Positions 49,914 through 59,049 of a stretch of DNA of 64,000 nt are shown one piece after another. This DNA is from SKGA01 sp051819745 (GTDB taxonomy: Archaea; Nanobdellota; Nanobdellia; Woesearchaeales; SKGA01): contig JBNJGO010000001.1 of the NCBI GenBank assembly GCA_051819745.1, positions 1-64,000 of the forward strand, given 5' to 3'. Position 1 is the first letter of the stretch, and each line of letters starts with the position of its first letter. Under the pieces are notes generated by a model. The model saw nothing but the letters and a program-made list of their open reading frames with translations. It did no database searches and was not told the DNA's origin. Made by a program: the position numbers and the translations under genes.

Positions 49914-51086
49914 ATGTCATCTCACCATATTTCTTTTTTTTCTTTTCTATCTCTTTTTTTTATTATATCGTTATCCTTAGTTTCTGCTATTGGTATTTCT
50001 CCACCGAGTCAGGAAGTTACTTTTGAATCTGGTACTGATTATAATTTAACATTCAAGTTAACAGGACTTTCTAATGATGTAGAGCTTTCTGCTCAAGGCG
50101 CTCTTGAAGATTTCATTTCGTTTCCTGAGAATGTGATAGATTATGCTGGTCCTTCGAATTATTTTTCGGTGATAGTTACATTTCCTGAATATGATCAATT
50201 AACTTCGTTTGGAGAGCAAAAATCTTATATTAAAGCTCGAGAGCTTCCTCCCGAGGGTGGAACTCTAGCTGCAACAACTGCTGTTAATCCTACTATTAAA
50301 ACTTACATTCCCGAACCAGGATTATACGCTGAAATTGAAGAATTTTCTATCGAGACGGTCTCTGAAGGTCAAAACGCTTCGTTTGACTTGTCAATACGCA
50401 ATCGAGGAACAGAACCCTTTTCCTCGCAGAGTGTGACTGTAACAATTCTCGATCTTGAAGGTGAAGTGTTGGATTCCATCGTAGTTTCAGATGTTTCTGC
50501 TTCTCCTGGAGAGGTATTTACAACATCAAAAGAAATCGCTTCTGGTGATTTTAAGCCTGGAAAATACACTGCTACTGCTTCGTTTGATTTAGATGAATCC
50601 CGAAATCCTTTTTCCGCTTCAACATCTTTTTTTGTTGGCTCTACTGATATTGTACTTCTCAATCATACTTCTGTTCTGACCACCAACATGATCAACAAGG
50701 TTGATTTGACGTTCCAAAGCTTATGGGGTTCTTCTCTAGAGGGTGTTAGAGTATATTATACTGATGTTAATGGTAAGCAACAATCTCTTCCTTCAATTGA
50801 TTTTGAGTCTTTTGAGGAAAAAACTGTTACAGCATTTATGGATCTCCCTCGGATGAATAAGACGATTTTCACTTCCAATCTCACTCTTGAGTTTCCAGAA
50901 GGATTCTCTTCAACACCTTCAAAAACGATTCCTTTAGAATTTGAGGTTCGTCAGAAAAAAGATTCTGATGTAAAAAGTGGGTTCTCATTCTCAGAAGGAA
51001 CTGCTGTAACTAGCGTTGTCATCCTTGGATTCCTTATTTTAGCATTTATCGTGTGGTTTAACACGAGAAAGAAATCTAAGAAATAG
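49914..51086 (+). CDS. Surface Ig-like protein with C-terminal anchor, chaperone-like N-terminus
   Basis: 390 residues from the ATG at 49914 (AAGGTGA at proper spacing). A signal peptide (SLFFIISLSLVSA) is followed by GISPPSQEVTFESGTDYNLTFKL, a Pro-rich first strand as in archaeal Ig-like proteins and pilus chaperones. More Ig-like domains follow (EEFSIETVSEGQNASFDLSI, VDLTFQSLWGSSLEGVRVYY), then one helix near the end (VTSVVILGFLILAFIVWF) and a Lys-rich cytosolic stub. It lies 12 nt after the pilin-like gene, so assembly or anchoring of that subunit is a reasonable guess, not a demonstrated role. Confidence 0.68.
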   Translation: MSSHHISFFSFLSLFFIISLSLVSAIGISPPSQEVTFESGTDYNLTFKLTGLSNDVELSAQGALEDFISFPENVIDYAGPSNYFSVIVTFPEYDQLTSFGEQKSYIKARELPPEGGTLAATTAVNPTIKTYIPEPGLYAEIEEFSIETVSEGQNASFDLSIRNRGTEPFSSQSVTVTILDLEGEVLDSIVVSDVSASPGEVFTTSKEIASGDFKPGKYTATASFDLDESRNPFSASTSFFVGSTDIVLLNHTSVLTTNMINKVDLTFQSLWGSSLEGVRVYYTDVNGKQQSLPSIDFESFEEKTVTAFMDLPRMNKTIFTSNLTLEFPEGFSSTPSKTIPLEFEVRQKKDSDVKSGFSFSEGTAVTSVVILGFLILAFIVWFNTRKKSKK

Positions 51087-51267
51087 TGTGCTAACACTTT
51101 TTTATCTCATTTTTTTTATATTTTATTTAGTTATTGTATTTTAGTTATCAGTAGATGTTATTTTTAGTTACTTTTTTTACTTTATTTTTGATGTGTTTGA
51201 TTCTACTTTTGCTTTCGTCAGTTACAATAAGGAAAATTATTTAAAATATTGTTAGTATCATACTCTC

Positions 51268-51747
51268 ATGGTTTCCTCTAAAACAAATAAGCACTCAAAA
51301 AGACGAGTTTCATCTTCTCAAAAAGCATTACCTGTGCTGACCTTAGTATTTGGATTGCTTGCTATTCTCATGATAATATCAACGTCGTTTATTTTGTTAC
51401 AGCGTCAAAATACCGCAACCCTTTCAGAATCTAATGTTTCTTATGATTTTACCGTTGGTGATGATGTTGGTTTTATTCTTGATACTGATGCGATGCACTA
51501 TGGTGTTGCGCCTGCAGGATCCTCCTCTCAAAGAGGGTTATTTGTTAATTCTTCAGAAGATGGGGTTGTTTATCTGTCTTCGCAAGGAGATGGCAATATT
51601 TCATTTTCAAAAAATGCTTTTCCTATTAGTGCAGGCGACCAGGAGATTGTTTCAACAACTCTTCAGGTTCCTTCTTCCCTTTCTCCAGGCAATTATTCTG
51701 GTTCAATAACTGTTACTGTTCGCAGGGGTGGCGTGCAAGTTGAATGA
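51268..51747 (+). CDS. Membrane-anchored beta-domain protein of the filament locus
   Basis: 159 residues. A basic N-terminus (KHSKRRVSSSQK) precedes one helix (VLTLVFGLLAILMIISTSFI L), then a single beta-sandwich with VGFILDTDAMHYGVAPAGSS, VYLSSQGDGNISFSKNAF and a closing PGNYSGSITVTVRRGG. The HYG-x-APAGSSS motif parallels the FG-C motif of the pilin-like neighbours. The TATA-like TTATTTAAAATATT is ~25 nt upstream. Its 3' end overlaps the next gene by a few bases (TTG start inside), which suggests coupling. Function unknown. Confidence 0.62.
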   Translation: MVSSKTNKHSKRRVSSSQKALPVLTLVFGLLAILMIISTSFILLQRQNTATLSESNVSYDFTVGDDVGFILDTDAMHYGVAPAGSSSQRGLFVNSSEDGVVYLSSQGDGNISFSKNAFPISAGDQEIVSTTLQVPSSLSPGNYSGSITVTVRRGGVQVE

Positions 51748-52354
51748 AAAATTCTTGAAAGGATTGATTGTAGTTCTTGTTGTAGTGTCTTTAGCAACTC
51801 AGTTTAGCGCGTTGTTTATACTTTCTTCATCTCATCAGATGACTGGAAAAGCAACTCTCACGACAAATGGGAATGTTTCTATAGGTATTGCAAGCATCCT
51901 TGCTATTTCTCTTGATAATTCAACTGTTGATTTCGGTGCGTGTGTTATTAATGAGTCTCAGTCTTATATTGTCCTCGATAGTTCTCTTAATGCTTCAGAA
52001 GGTGATAATAGCGTATGTTCAGGTACATTTCCAAGTTTTCTTTCTATAAAAAATGTTGGAACTCTTAGAGCAAATATTAGCATAAAAACAAATTATTCTT
52101 CTGTAGAGTTTTTTAATAATGCTCCTTCATGGTACGGGTTTAAAGTGATTAATAGCGAGGATTATGGTTGTCATGGTACCGCCCAAAATTCATACAAAAA
52201 TTTCTCATCAACTGATTCCTTCCTAGTCTGTGATAATACTTCTTGGTTTCCAGGAAATAACAGTCTTGATATTGCTATTAAGGCAGTAATATATCCTAAT
52301 ACTACAACCAAACGATCTTCTTCGATAACATTTGAAGCCCAAGAATCCGATTAA
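51740..52354 (+). CDS. Pilin/filament-like secreted protein (paralogue 2)
   Basis: About 204 residues from a TTG at 51740, with GGGGTGG at normal distance; a GTG at 51728 is the alternative. It parallels the protein at 49294 throughout: N-terminal helix (LKGLIVVLVVVSLATQFSAL), VSIGIASILAISLDNSTVDF GACV, FPSFLSIKNVGTLRANISIK, two Cys pairs and a beta-strand end. It has about ten Asn-x-Ser/Thr sequons, far above chance for its size, so heavy N-glycosylation is likely. Divergence from the first paralogue suggests distinct roles such as major and minor subunits; that is inference. Confidence 0.66.
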   Translation: MNEKFLKGLIVVLVVVSLATQFSALFILSSSHQMTGKATLTTNGNVSIGIASILAISLDNSTVDFGACVINESQSYIVLDSSLNASEGDNSVCSGTFPSFLSIKNVGTLRANISIKTNYSSVEFFNNAPSWYGFKVINSEDYGCHGTAQNSYKNFSSTDSFLVCDNTSWFPGNNSLDIAIKAVIYPNTTTKRSSSITFEAQESD

Positions 52355-52429
52355 TCTGTTTTTTTGTATTTTTTTTTTACTATAAGTAATAACTTTTATA
52401 TATGTCGTCTTGCTTTGTATGCTTTGGAG

Positions 52430-54409
52430 ATGGTCAGTAATAAGTTTATATCATGGTCTGTTATTTTACTTTCGGCATTATTGCTCTTTCAAACAATGCT
52501 TTTGTTGTTTATGGGTGTTTCTGCTGTTTCAATTGATGCTATGGCTAGTGGTGGTCAATTCTCTCTTTGTTTGAATCATCCTCCTTCGTTAGATTTTTCA
52601 TGTAATACTTCGTTGGTTGAAAAAGAAGCTTATTCTTGTCAGCTCAACTATTCTGACATTGATAATGATTCTCTTTCGTTTTCTTATCAGAACGAATCAG
52701 GATTTTTTAAGGGCAGTATTTCCTCTTCGGGAGTTTTTTCCACTGTCCCTTCTCAAGAGATGGTTGGTGAGAGAGATGTTTTCTTTTCCGTTTCTGATAA
52801 TAGTGGTTGCAGTAATAATAACGCTAACACCAGTGTTGAATTTAATATTATCAATGTAAATGATCCTCCAGAATATGTTTCTACCATTCCGGATCTCGAA
52901 TGGTCTCTTAGACAATCTTATAGAGGTATTTATCTTGATAATTTTTTTTCTGATCCTGACAATGATCCTCTCAATTATTCTTATAGTGTTTCTTCTTCAA
53001 TATTTTCGGTCAATATACTGTCCAGTTCTGAAGTTGTTCTTTCAGCTTCAAAATGCGGAAAAGGATATGTGACGTTTACTGCAGAAGATCCGTTTAATGA
53101 ATCTGCTTCAAGTCATATAATAAGACTTAACGTTCCTTGTGAAAATGAAGAGCAACCCGAGTCTTCTGCCGGTGGAGGTGGTAGTTCTATGCCTCCTCGA
53201 AAATGTATTCCTGATTGGAATTGTCAAGATTGGGGTGAATGTTACAAAAACGGCACTCAAAAAAGGAAATGTGTTGATGTCAATGCCTGTGAAGATGATT
53301 ATGAAAGATATTTTTGGAGAGAATGCGAGTATGTTCCTCACTGTCATAATGGTGTTCGCGATGAAGATGAGACTGGTGTTGATTGTGGTGGTTCATGTCC
53401 TCCTTGCGAGACGTGTGATGATGGAATATTGAATAATCAGGAAGAAGAAATAGACTGTGGCGGTCCTAATTGTCCATCGTGCAAGAATTGTTCTGACGGT
53501 ATCCGTAATTATGGTGAGGTAGGTGTTGATTGTGGTGGTCCTTGTCCTCCTTGTGAGACCTGTTTTGATGGTATCCAGAACCAAAATGAAACAGGTGTTG
53601 ATTGTGGCGGTCCATGTCCACCGTGTGCTGATATCGAAACTCCTTCCCCAATTAAATCTTCAAACGATTTTTTGACACAAATACTTGCTCCAATCGGTGG
53701 TGCTATTGTGTTGTTTGTAGTAATATATCACTTTTTTAGAAAACAACTGTCTCGACTTCTTACCAAAATAAAATGGTTTTTATCTGGAAAACGAGATAAG
53801 GAATTATTGCTTAATACTGATCAAAAATTTGCTTTACTTAATGCTATTCGTAACACTGCTTCCTTGCTTTCCACATTGAAATCTTCGGAAAATAATACTG
53901 AACAGTTACGTTCTATAAAACATGCTGTGGAAAAAACGTATCGCCAATTATTTTCTTATGTTACAAAAAGAACTTCTTATGTTGCAGTTGATTTTACTCA
54001 AGACTTATCTTTGCTTAAGACATCTTCTCTTACCAAAAAAACTTTACTTTCGGCGCATTCATTATATCAATCTCTTGAGAAATCATCCCCTCATATTTTA
54101 ACCACCCTTGAAGTTCACAACGAACTTCTCAGGACTTTAGTTGTTGCTCATGCTCCTGTTCAGAAGACTGATATAGCGAGAGTTATAGATCAAAAATCTC
54201 CTGGAGATCACCCTACTTATTCTGCGGTTGTCTCTTCATTGTATAATGCTCTTGTTGCCCTGCAATTCGGCGAGATTTCAACCGCCAAAAATCATTATTT
54301 TATTGCTTATTCAAATTATGCTTCGAGTTCCTTGTCGGTTCAAGAAAAAACATATTCTCTTCTTCATGAAACGTATTTGCTTATCTCTTCAATGTCTCGT
54401 TGGAATTAA
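52430..54409 (+). CDS. Large adhesin-like protein with cadherin, TSP1-like and Cys-rich repeats
   Basis: About 659 residues from the ATG at 52430 (TATA-like CTTTTATATATG ~30 nt upstream). An N-terminal helix is followed by two cadherin/dystroglycan-like domains (NHPPSLDFSC, FFSDPDNDPLNYSYSV) and a thrombospondin-1-like motif (CIPDWNCQDWGECYKNGTQ). Four tandem Cys-rich units come next (GVDCGGPCPPCETCFDG and relatives, residues ~304-400), then a helix near 418-438 and a ~200-residue helical cytosolic domain. The Cys-rich units form a probable disulphide stalk. Such domains are common in DPANN surface proteins. A tip or cell-contact role is inferred from the domain content and the locus. Confidence 0.72.
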   Translation: MVSNKFISWSVILLSALLLFQTMLLLFMGVSAVSIDAMASGGQFSLCLNHPPSLDFSCNTSLVEKEAYSCQLNYSDIDNDSLSFSYQNESGFFKGSISSSGVFSTVPSQEMVGERDVFFSVSDNSGCSNNNANTSVEFNIINVNDPPEYVSTIPDLEWSLRQSYRGIYLDNFFSDPDNDPLNYSYSVSSSIFSVNILSSSEVVLSASKCGKGYVTFTAEDPFNESASSHIIRLNVPCENEEQPESSAGGGGSSMPPRKCIPDWNCQDWGECYKNGTQKRKCVDVNACEDDYERYFWRECEYVPHCHNGVRDEDETGVDCGGSCPPCETCDDGILNNQEEEIDCGGPNCPSCKNCSDGIRNYGEVGVDCGGPCPPCETCFDGIQNQNETGVDCGGPCPPCADIETPSPIKSSNDFLTQILAPIGGAIVLFVVIYHFFRKQLSRLLTKIKWFLSGKRDKELLLNTDQKFALLNAIRNTASLLSTLKSSENNTEQLRSIKHAVEKTYRQLFSYVTKRTSYVAVDFTQDLSLLKTSSLTKKTLLSAHSLYQSLEKSSPHILTTLEVHNELLRTLVVAHAPVQKTDIARVIDQKSPGDHPTYSAVVSSLYNALVALQFGEISTAKNHYFIAYSNYASSSLSVQEKTYSLLHETYLLISSMSRWN

Positions 54410-54447
54410 TTGATCTGTTTTACACTGTTTTTTTTATCTTTATTGTA

Positions 54448-55671
54448 TTATTCTTCTCGAAGTGTATCTGCAGGTTGTAATTTTGCAGCTTGTAGTGCGG
54501 GAAGACTTCCTGCTATAATCCCCACTATAAATGAAAATAATATTGTTCCAAGAAATAATTCTATTGAAACATGAGCTATAAGATATGTTTTTCCAAGAGC
54601 TAGTCGACTAATTTCTTCAACTGCTTTTGCAAGTCCGGTTCCAAGTATGATTCCTATAAATCCTCCGACAAGACCTAGTAATCCTGATTCGATTGCAAAT
54701 AGTATGAAAATATCTTTATTTCTGGCTCCTATTGCTTTCATAATTCCAATATCTTTATTTCTCTCAAGCACTGAGGTGTACATTGTGTTCATTATACCGA
54801 CGCCACCTATAAATAAGCTGATGGCTGCGATACCGATAAGAACTGCACTCACAACATCCAATATGTTTTGCACGCTTTCTAGAAGGTCTTCGGGTGTTTT
54901 GACTGTGAATGTTTTATCTTCTACTCGTTCGTCTCGATGCCATGCTAATTCTCGTGTAATTGTTTGAGCTACTTCTGTAGGTTTCTTGTCATCTTGAATT
55001 TGGACGATAATTGTATCAACACGGTCATTTATTCCGCTGACTTCCTGAAAGGTATTTTCGCTCATCACAAGCATCTTATCATCAACAGAGTTTCCTAGCG
55101 GTCCATAAAATCCTATCACTCGAAAATTGTTATTGTTTATTTCTATCTTACTATTAATATCAAGGTTTTCACCATCATACAGTCCTTTTTGCGCATGATG
55201 AATTCCAGCAACAACAACCGATCCGCTTCCCTGTTCTATATCCCTTCCAGCTTCTAATTCTGCTGTAAAACTTTCTTTGTATATTGATAATGATTCGCGT
55301 GTCGTCGGCACACCTACGATAGAATAATATCTGGTACTATCATGGTATTTGATTTTAGCGCTAGTCATAGTATAACTGCTAACTGCTCTTATTCCATTGA
55401 GTCGCGACACGAATTCTCTATCGTCGACAGTGAGTTTGTTTGATCCCGCGCCTTCCCCTTGGCTACTAAATAAAGAGTCTGGTTCTATAAAGAGCTTATC
55501 GCTTCCTATTGATTCGAATTCTTCATAAATCGCTTCTTCAACCCCTTGTCCCAAACTAATAAGTGAAACTACCGCTGCAATTCCTATTATTATCCCGATA
55601 AGAGTGAGCCAACTACGAAGACGTCTTCGTTTAAGCGATTGCCAGGCGATATTTATGTAATCTCGTATCAT
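54448..55671 (-). CDS. MacB-type ABC transporter permease
   Basis: 407 residues: N-terminal helix (LTLIGIIIGIAAVVSLISLG QG), a periplasm-like MacB core domain (~50-270), then three C-terminal helices including the FtsX signature region (ERNKDIGIMKAIGARNKDIF). The family moves or extrudes substrates by mechanotransmission, driven by the MacB/LolD-type ATPase encoded at 58186-58917. It is paralogous to the next gene (both begin with a SWLTLIGI segment). The two permeases probably form a heterodimer. Confidence 0.9.
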   Translation of the reverse strand: MIRDYINIAWQSLKRRRLRSWLTLIGIIIGIAAVVSLISLGQGVEEAIYEEFESIGSDKLFIEPDSLFSSQGEGAGSNKLTVDDREFVSRLNGIRAVSSYTMTSAKIKYHDSTRYYSIVGVPTTRESLSIYKESFTAELEAGRDIEQGSGSVVVAGIHHAQKGLYDGENLDINSKIEINNNNFRVIGFYGPLGNSVDDKMLVMSENTFQEVSGINDRVDTIIVQIQDDKKPTEVAQTITRELAWHRDERVEDKTFTVKTPEDLLESVQNILDVVSAVLIGIAAISLFIGGVGIMNTMYTSVLERNKDIGIMKAIGARNKDIFILFAIESGLLGLVGGFIGIILGTGLAKAVEEISRLALGKTYLIAHVSIELFLGTILFSFIVGIIAGSLPALQAAKLQPADTLREE

Positions 55672-55721
55672 TATATTTTCTCATATTATTTGTCAATCAA
55701 TCATTATACGCATAATATTAA

Positions 55722-56933
55722 TTATTTTCTCAACGCATCTACTGGTTGTAATCGCGAAGCTTGACGTGCGGGTAATGTTCCTGAAAGGGCACCAAGAACA
55801 AATGCAAATACCAATGATCCGATAATAAGTTCTGGTGTCAGGCTAGCTTGAAGTAATCCGGAACTTAATTGTGATTGTGCGATTATTTCAATAATTTTTG
55901 CAATTCCTCCACCAAGTATAACGCCAATAATTCCCCCCATCATCCCTAGTAATCCTGATTCGACAAGGAAAATATGCATTATATTCTTGTTCTTTGCTCC
56001 TATTGCCTTCATAATCCCTATGTCTCGTCGTCGTTCAAGTACGGAGGTATACATTGTGTTTGTAATATTGATACTTCCAACAAGCAAACTTATTCCTGCT
56101 ATCCCTGTTAGAAGAATTTGCACAATTAAGAGTATTGATTTGAATGATTCGAGAGTGTCTTGTGGTGTACTAATGCTAAAATCTTCTTCACCAACATCTT
56201 GATCCCTGTCTTGACGTAATTCCCGCTCAACAATATTTTTTATTGCGATAAGTTCATTTTCGTCTTTAACAACAACTGATATGAGATTATAATCATTTTC
56301 AGATAAATCAAACACTTCAATCATTGTTTCTTTTGACATGAGAATATTATTATCGAAAATTGGATTGCCTGTTTTCTCGAGAATTCCTACAACGCGAAAA
56401 TCTTCTCCCTTAATATATGCTTTATCCCCTATTTGTGGTTTTTTTCCGTTAAATTCCACTGCAGATCCAAGAGTTATAGTGTTAGTATCATCATAATCGA
56501 CGATTCGCCCTTCCAATGCTTTAAATGAATATTGTCGGAGTATTTGTTCTTGTTTTTCTCCCGATAACATTGAAAAGGCATATGCTTGAGTTTTTTCATC
56601 ATGAATTTCAATGGCTGTTGAGTGTATGAAAAGCCCCATACTTTGTTTAACACCTTGAACTCGTTCGATAATTTCAACATCATCTTCTCCTACTGTACCT
56701 ACTGCATTTGTTCCTGGTGGTCCAAAAGATGTCCCTGCACCTTGTATGGTAAAAGAGTCCACCCCTAAACTCGCGAATTGTTCGATAACACTATCTTCCA
56801 GTCCTTGTCCCAAACTAATGAGAGCAACTATAGTTGCAATTCCTGCAAATATACCTATGAGTGTTAGCCAACTTCGTAATCGCCGGTGGGTGAGGTTAGT
56901 CCATGCGATTTTTAGGACGTCTTTAGGTTTCAT
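55722..56933 (-). CDS. MacB-type ABC transporter permease (paralogue)
   Basis: 403 residues with the same plan as the neighbouring permease: N-terminal helix (LRSWLTLIGIFAGIATIVAL), soluble core, three C-terminal helices with ERRRDIGIMKAIGAKNKNIM and a closing ARQASRLQPVDALRK. Conservation of the last motif (LQPxDxLR) in both genes is typical of MacB/FtsX proteins. It lies 24 nt downstream of the surface-protein gene and is in one operon with the ATPase. Confidence 0.9.
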   Translation of the reverse strand: MKPKDVLKIAWTNLTHRRLRSWLTLIGIFAGIATIVALISLGQGLEDSVIEQFASLGVDSFTIQGAGTSFGPPGTNAVGTVGEDDVEIIERVQGVKQSMGLFIHSTAIEIHDEKTQAYAFSMLSGEKQEQILRQYSFKALEGRIVDYDDTNTITLGSAVEFNGKKPQIGDKAYIKGEDFRVVGILEKTGNPIFDNNILMSKETMIEVFDLSENDYNLISVVVKDENELIAIKNIVERELRQDRDQDVGEEDFSISTPQDTLESFKSILLIVQILLTGIAGISLLVGSINITNTMYTSVLERRRDIGIMKAIGAKNKNIMHIFLVESGLLGMMGGIIGVILGGGIAKIIEIIAQSQLSSGLLQASLTPELIIGSLVFAFVLGALSGTLPARQASRLQPVDALRK

Positions 56934-56956
56934 ACAAGTCTCTCTTTTTATTCTTT

Positions 56957-58189
56957 TTAGTTTGATTGTTGTTTCTTTTTTCTCTTAAGATATATTCTCC
57001 GTCCAACATATCCTAGAACGACAACTAGTAGAATAATAAGCCAAGGGTTGGTGGTTTGTTGTTGTTCTATAGAGTGATTGTATTCCATTGGAACAGTAAA
57101 TGTTTTGTTGTATTTTGTTGTTGTTTCATCTTGAAATACTGTGTTAAATGAGAGCTTGGTATCCTTTGTTTTTGGTTTTATGCTGAATTCTTGTGTCCTA
57201 TAATCGTCCGAATCAAGATCTCCAATGTACGTTTGCCGTCCTGAAAGAATCTCGTACTCATCAGATTCTTCAAGAGTCACTTCTAAGAATTTCAGATCAT
57301 GCATTCCTTTATTGACAAATTTAATATCTACCGTTCCTTCTTGTCCTGATTCCATAATTGTTGTAGAATCCATATAGGTATCAAGTTTTGGTTGCGCTTG
57401 CACAGTCACACCAATAATATTTTGTTTTTCAGTTTTTATTCCTTCATTATCATAGAACGTCATGCTAAGAGGTAGTTTGTAAGAACCGGGTAGGGCATCT
57501 GACTCTACAACCAAAGGGTAGATAACAACTTTCATTTCGCCAGGATTAAGCATATCAATGTATTGTTCATCAGAACTTTTTAATGGGGTAAATGGTAGCT
57601 CCTTAATATTTTCATCTTGATTTGAAATGAGATTTAGCGTTGTTGTAATATCTCGAAGCGCAATATCAGCATTATTTTGTATTGTTAGTTGAAGGTTGGC
57701 TTGACTTCCCGCTCTCATATCTTCAGGATGTGTTACAATATCTCTTATACTTATTGATGCATAACTGTTTTTGACTGTAATATCCTTACTTGTTTCTTGC
57801 CAGTGTCCGAAAGTATTATCATCAGTGTATCTTATGTTCAGTTTATTATCTCCTGCAGGAGCATCACTTGCTATTTTTAGTTTAAAATCATGGACATAAC
57901 TTTCTTGTGATTTAAGCTCTCCAATTTCTTTCATAGCCTTATTTTCGCTGAGTGTTGTAAAGGGATATTGGTCTACCACCTTCATCACAGCATCTTTTGC
58001 ATTTTCATTCCCTGTATTTTTCAGTTCGACGGTTACAGTAACATATTGTCCTGGTCGAGCAGGTTTTGGTTCAAATTTTAATATATCAACCTGAAGTTGA
58101 GAGCTATCTGTTTCTCCTGAAACTAAGCTAACGCTAGCTGTTGTAAGAATCAGTAGTATTCCTAAAAATAATGGTAGTGTTTTGTTCAT
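56957..58189 (-). CDS. COG1361-type surface protein in an ABC exporter operon
   Basis: 410 residues: signal peptide (FLGILLILTTASVSLVSGE), three Ig-like NEW3/CARDB-type domains (PKPARPGQYVTVTVELKNTG, QNNADIALRDITTTLNL, VDIKFVNKGMHDLKFLEVTL), a C-terminal helix (WLIILLVVVLGYVGRRIYLK) and a basic end. It overlaps the ATPase gene by 4 nt (ATGA at 58186-58189). It is related in layout to the protein at 29674-30948, beside the RND pump, so this protein type travels with exporters. A role as extracytoplasmic partner is inferred. Confidence 0.82.
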   Translation of the reverse strand: MNKTLPLFLGILLILTTASVSLVSGETDSSQLQVDILKFEPKPARPGQYVTVTVELKNTGNENAKDAVMKVVDQYPFTTLSENKAMKEIGELKSQESYVHDFKLKIASDAPAGDNKLNIRYTDDNTFGHWQETSKDITVKNSYASISIRDIVTHPEDMRAGSQANLQLTIQNNADIALRDITTTLNLISNQDENIKELPFTPLKSSDEQYIDMLNPGEMKVVIYPLVVESDALPGSYKLPLSMTFYDNEGIKTEKQNIIGVTVQAQPKLDTYMDSTTIMESGQEGTVDIKFVNKGMHDLKFLEVTLEESDEYEILSGRQTYIGDLDSDDYRTQEFSIKPKTKDTKLSFNTVFQDETTTKYNKTFTVPMEYNHSIEQQQTTNPWLIILLVVVLGYVGRRIYLKRKKKQQSN

Positions 58190-58917
58190 TGTTTCACCTT
58201 GTTGTGTTTTGTGATTGTTCCATCGCGTAAATATTCTATTCTATCTGCAAATTCTGCAACTTCTTCATCGTGAGTTACCATAATTATCGTTTTTCCTTCT
58301 TTATCATGTAGTTTTCTGAGAAATTCCATTACTGTATCTCCCGTGTTAGTATCGAGATTTCCAGTTGGTTCATCAGCGAGTATGACTTCAGGATCTACAG
58401 CTAAAGCTCTTGCTATTGCCACTCGTTGTTGTTGTCCTCCTGATAACTCTGATGGTCGATGATTCATCCTGTCTTCAAGACCAATCATGTGTAATAGTTG
58501 TTTTGCTTTTTGCGTTCGTTTTTCTTCTGACACTTGTTGGAATAATAATGGCAACATCACATTTTCTTTTGCAGTGAGTGTGTTGATGAGATTGAATTTT
58601 TGAAATATGAATCCTATTTTTCGTCCTCGAAGTTGTGCGAGTTCTGATTCTGTAAATGAGTTTATGTTTTTTCCATCGAGAAATATTGTTCCTTTTGTTG
58701 GTTTGTCAAGAACTCCTATCATATTCATTGCAGTCGATTTTCCACTTCCTGAAGGACCCATGACTGCGAGGAACTCTCCTTTGTTCACGGCGAGGTTCAG
58801 TCCTCGTAACGCATGGACTTTTGTTTCTCCCATAGTGTATGTTTTCCACACGTCTTTGATTTTGATAAGAGTTGTTGTGTTCTTGTCCGATCGTTTTTTC
58901 TTTATTACCACAGTCAC
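58186..58917 (-). CDS. MacB/LolD-type ABC transporter ATPase
   Basis: About 243 residues from a GTG at 58917. The frame extends to 58974, but TATA-like TTTATAAAA sits at ~58963-58971, so the start is probably downstream. Motifs: Walker A GPSGSGKSTAMN, Q-loop FIFQKFNL, signature LSGGQQQRVAIARAL, Walker B VILADEPTGN and switch His MVTHD. It energises the two permeases encoded downstream. The order in the operon is ATPase, surface protein, permease, permease. Confidence 0.93.
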   Translation of the reverse strand: MTVVIKKKRSDKNTTTLIKIKDVWKTYTMGETKVHALRGLNLAVNKGEFLAVMGPSGSGKSTAMNMIGVLDKPTKGTIFLDGKNINSFTESELAQLRGRKIGFIFQKFNLINTLTAKENVMLPLLFQQVSEEKRTQKAKQLLHMIGLEDRMNHRPSELSGGQQQRVAIARALAVDPEVILADEPTGNLDTNTGDTVMEFLRKLHDKEGKTIIMVTHDEEVAEFADRIEYLRDGTITKHNKVKQ

Positions 58918-59049
58918 ACCAAATGATTTTCTTTTCTTATGATTCTTTTTTAAGAGGATTGTTTTTATAAACATTATGGAATCATTTCTTTTGAAACTAT
59001 TTTTTTTTTTTCATAGAGTTTAAAAATACTACTATCATCGCTTTTTTTC

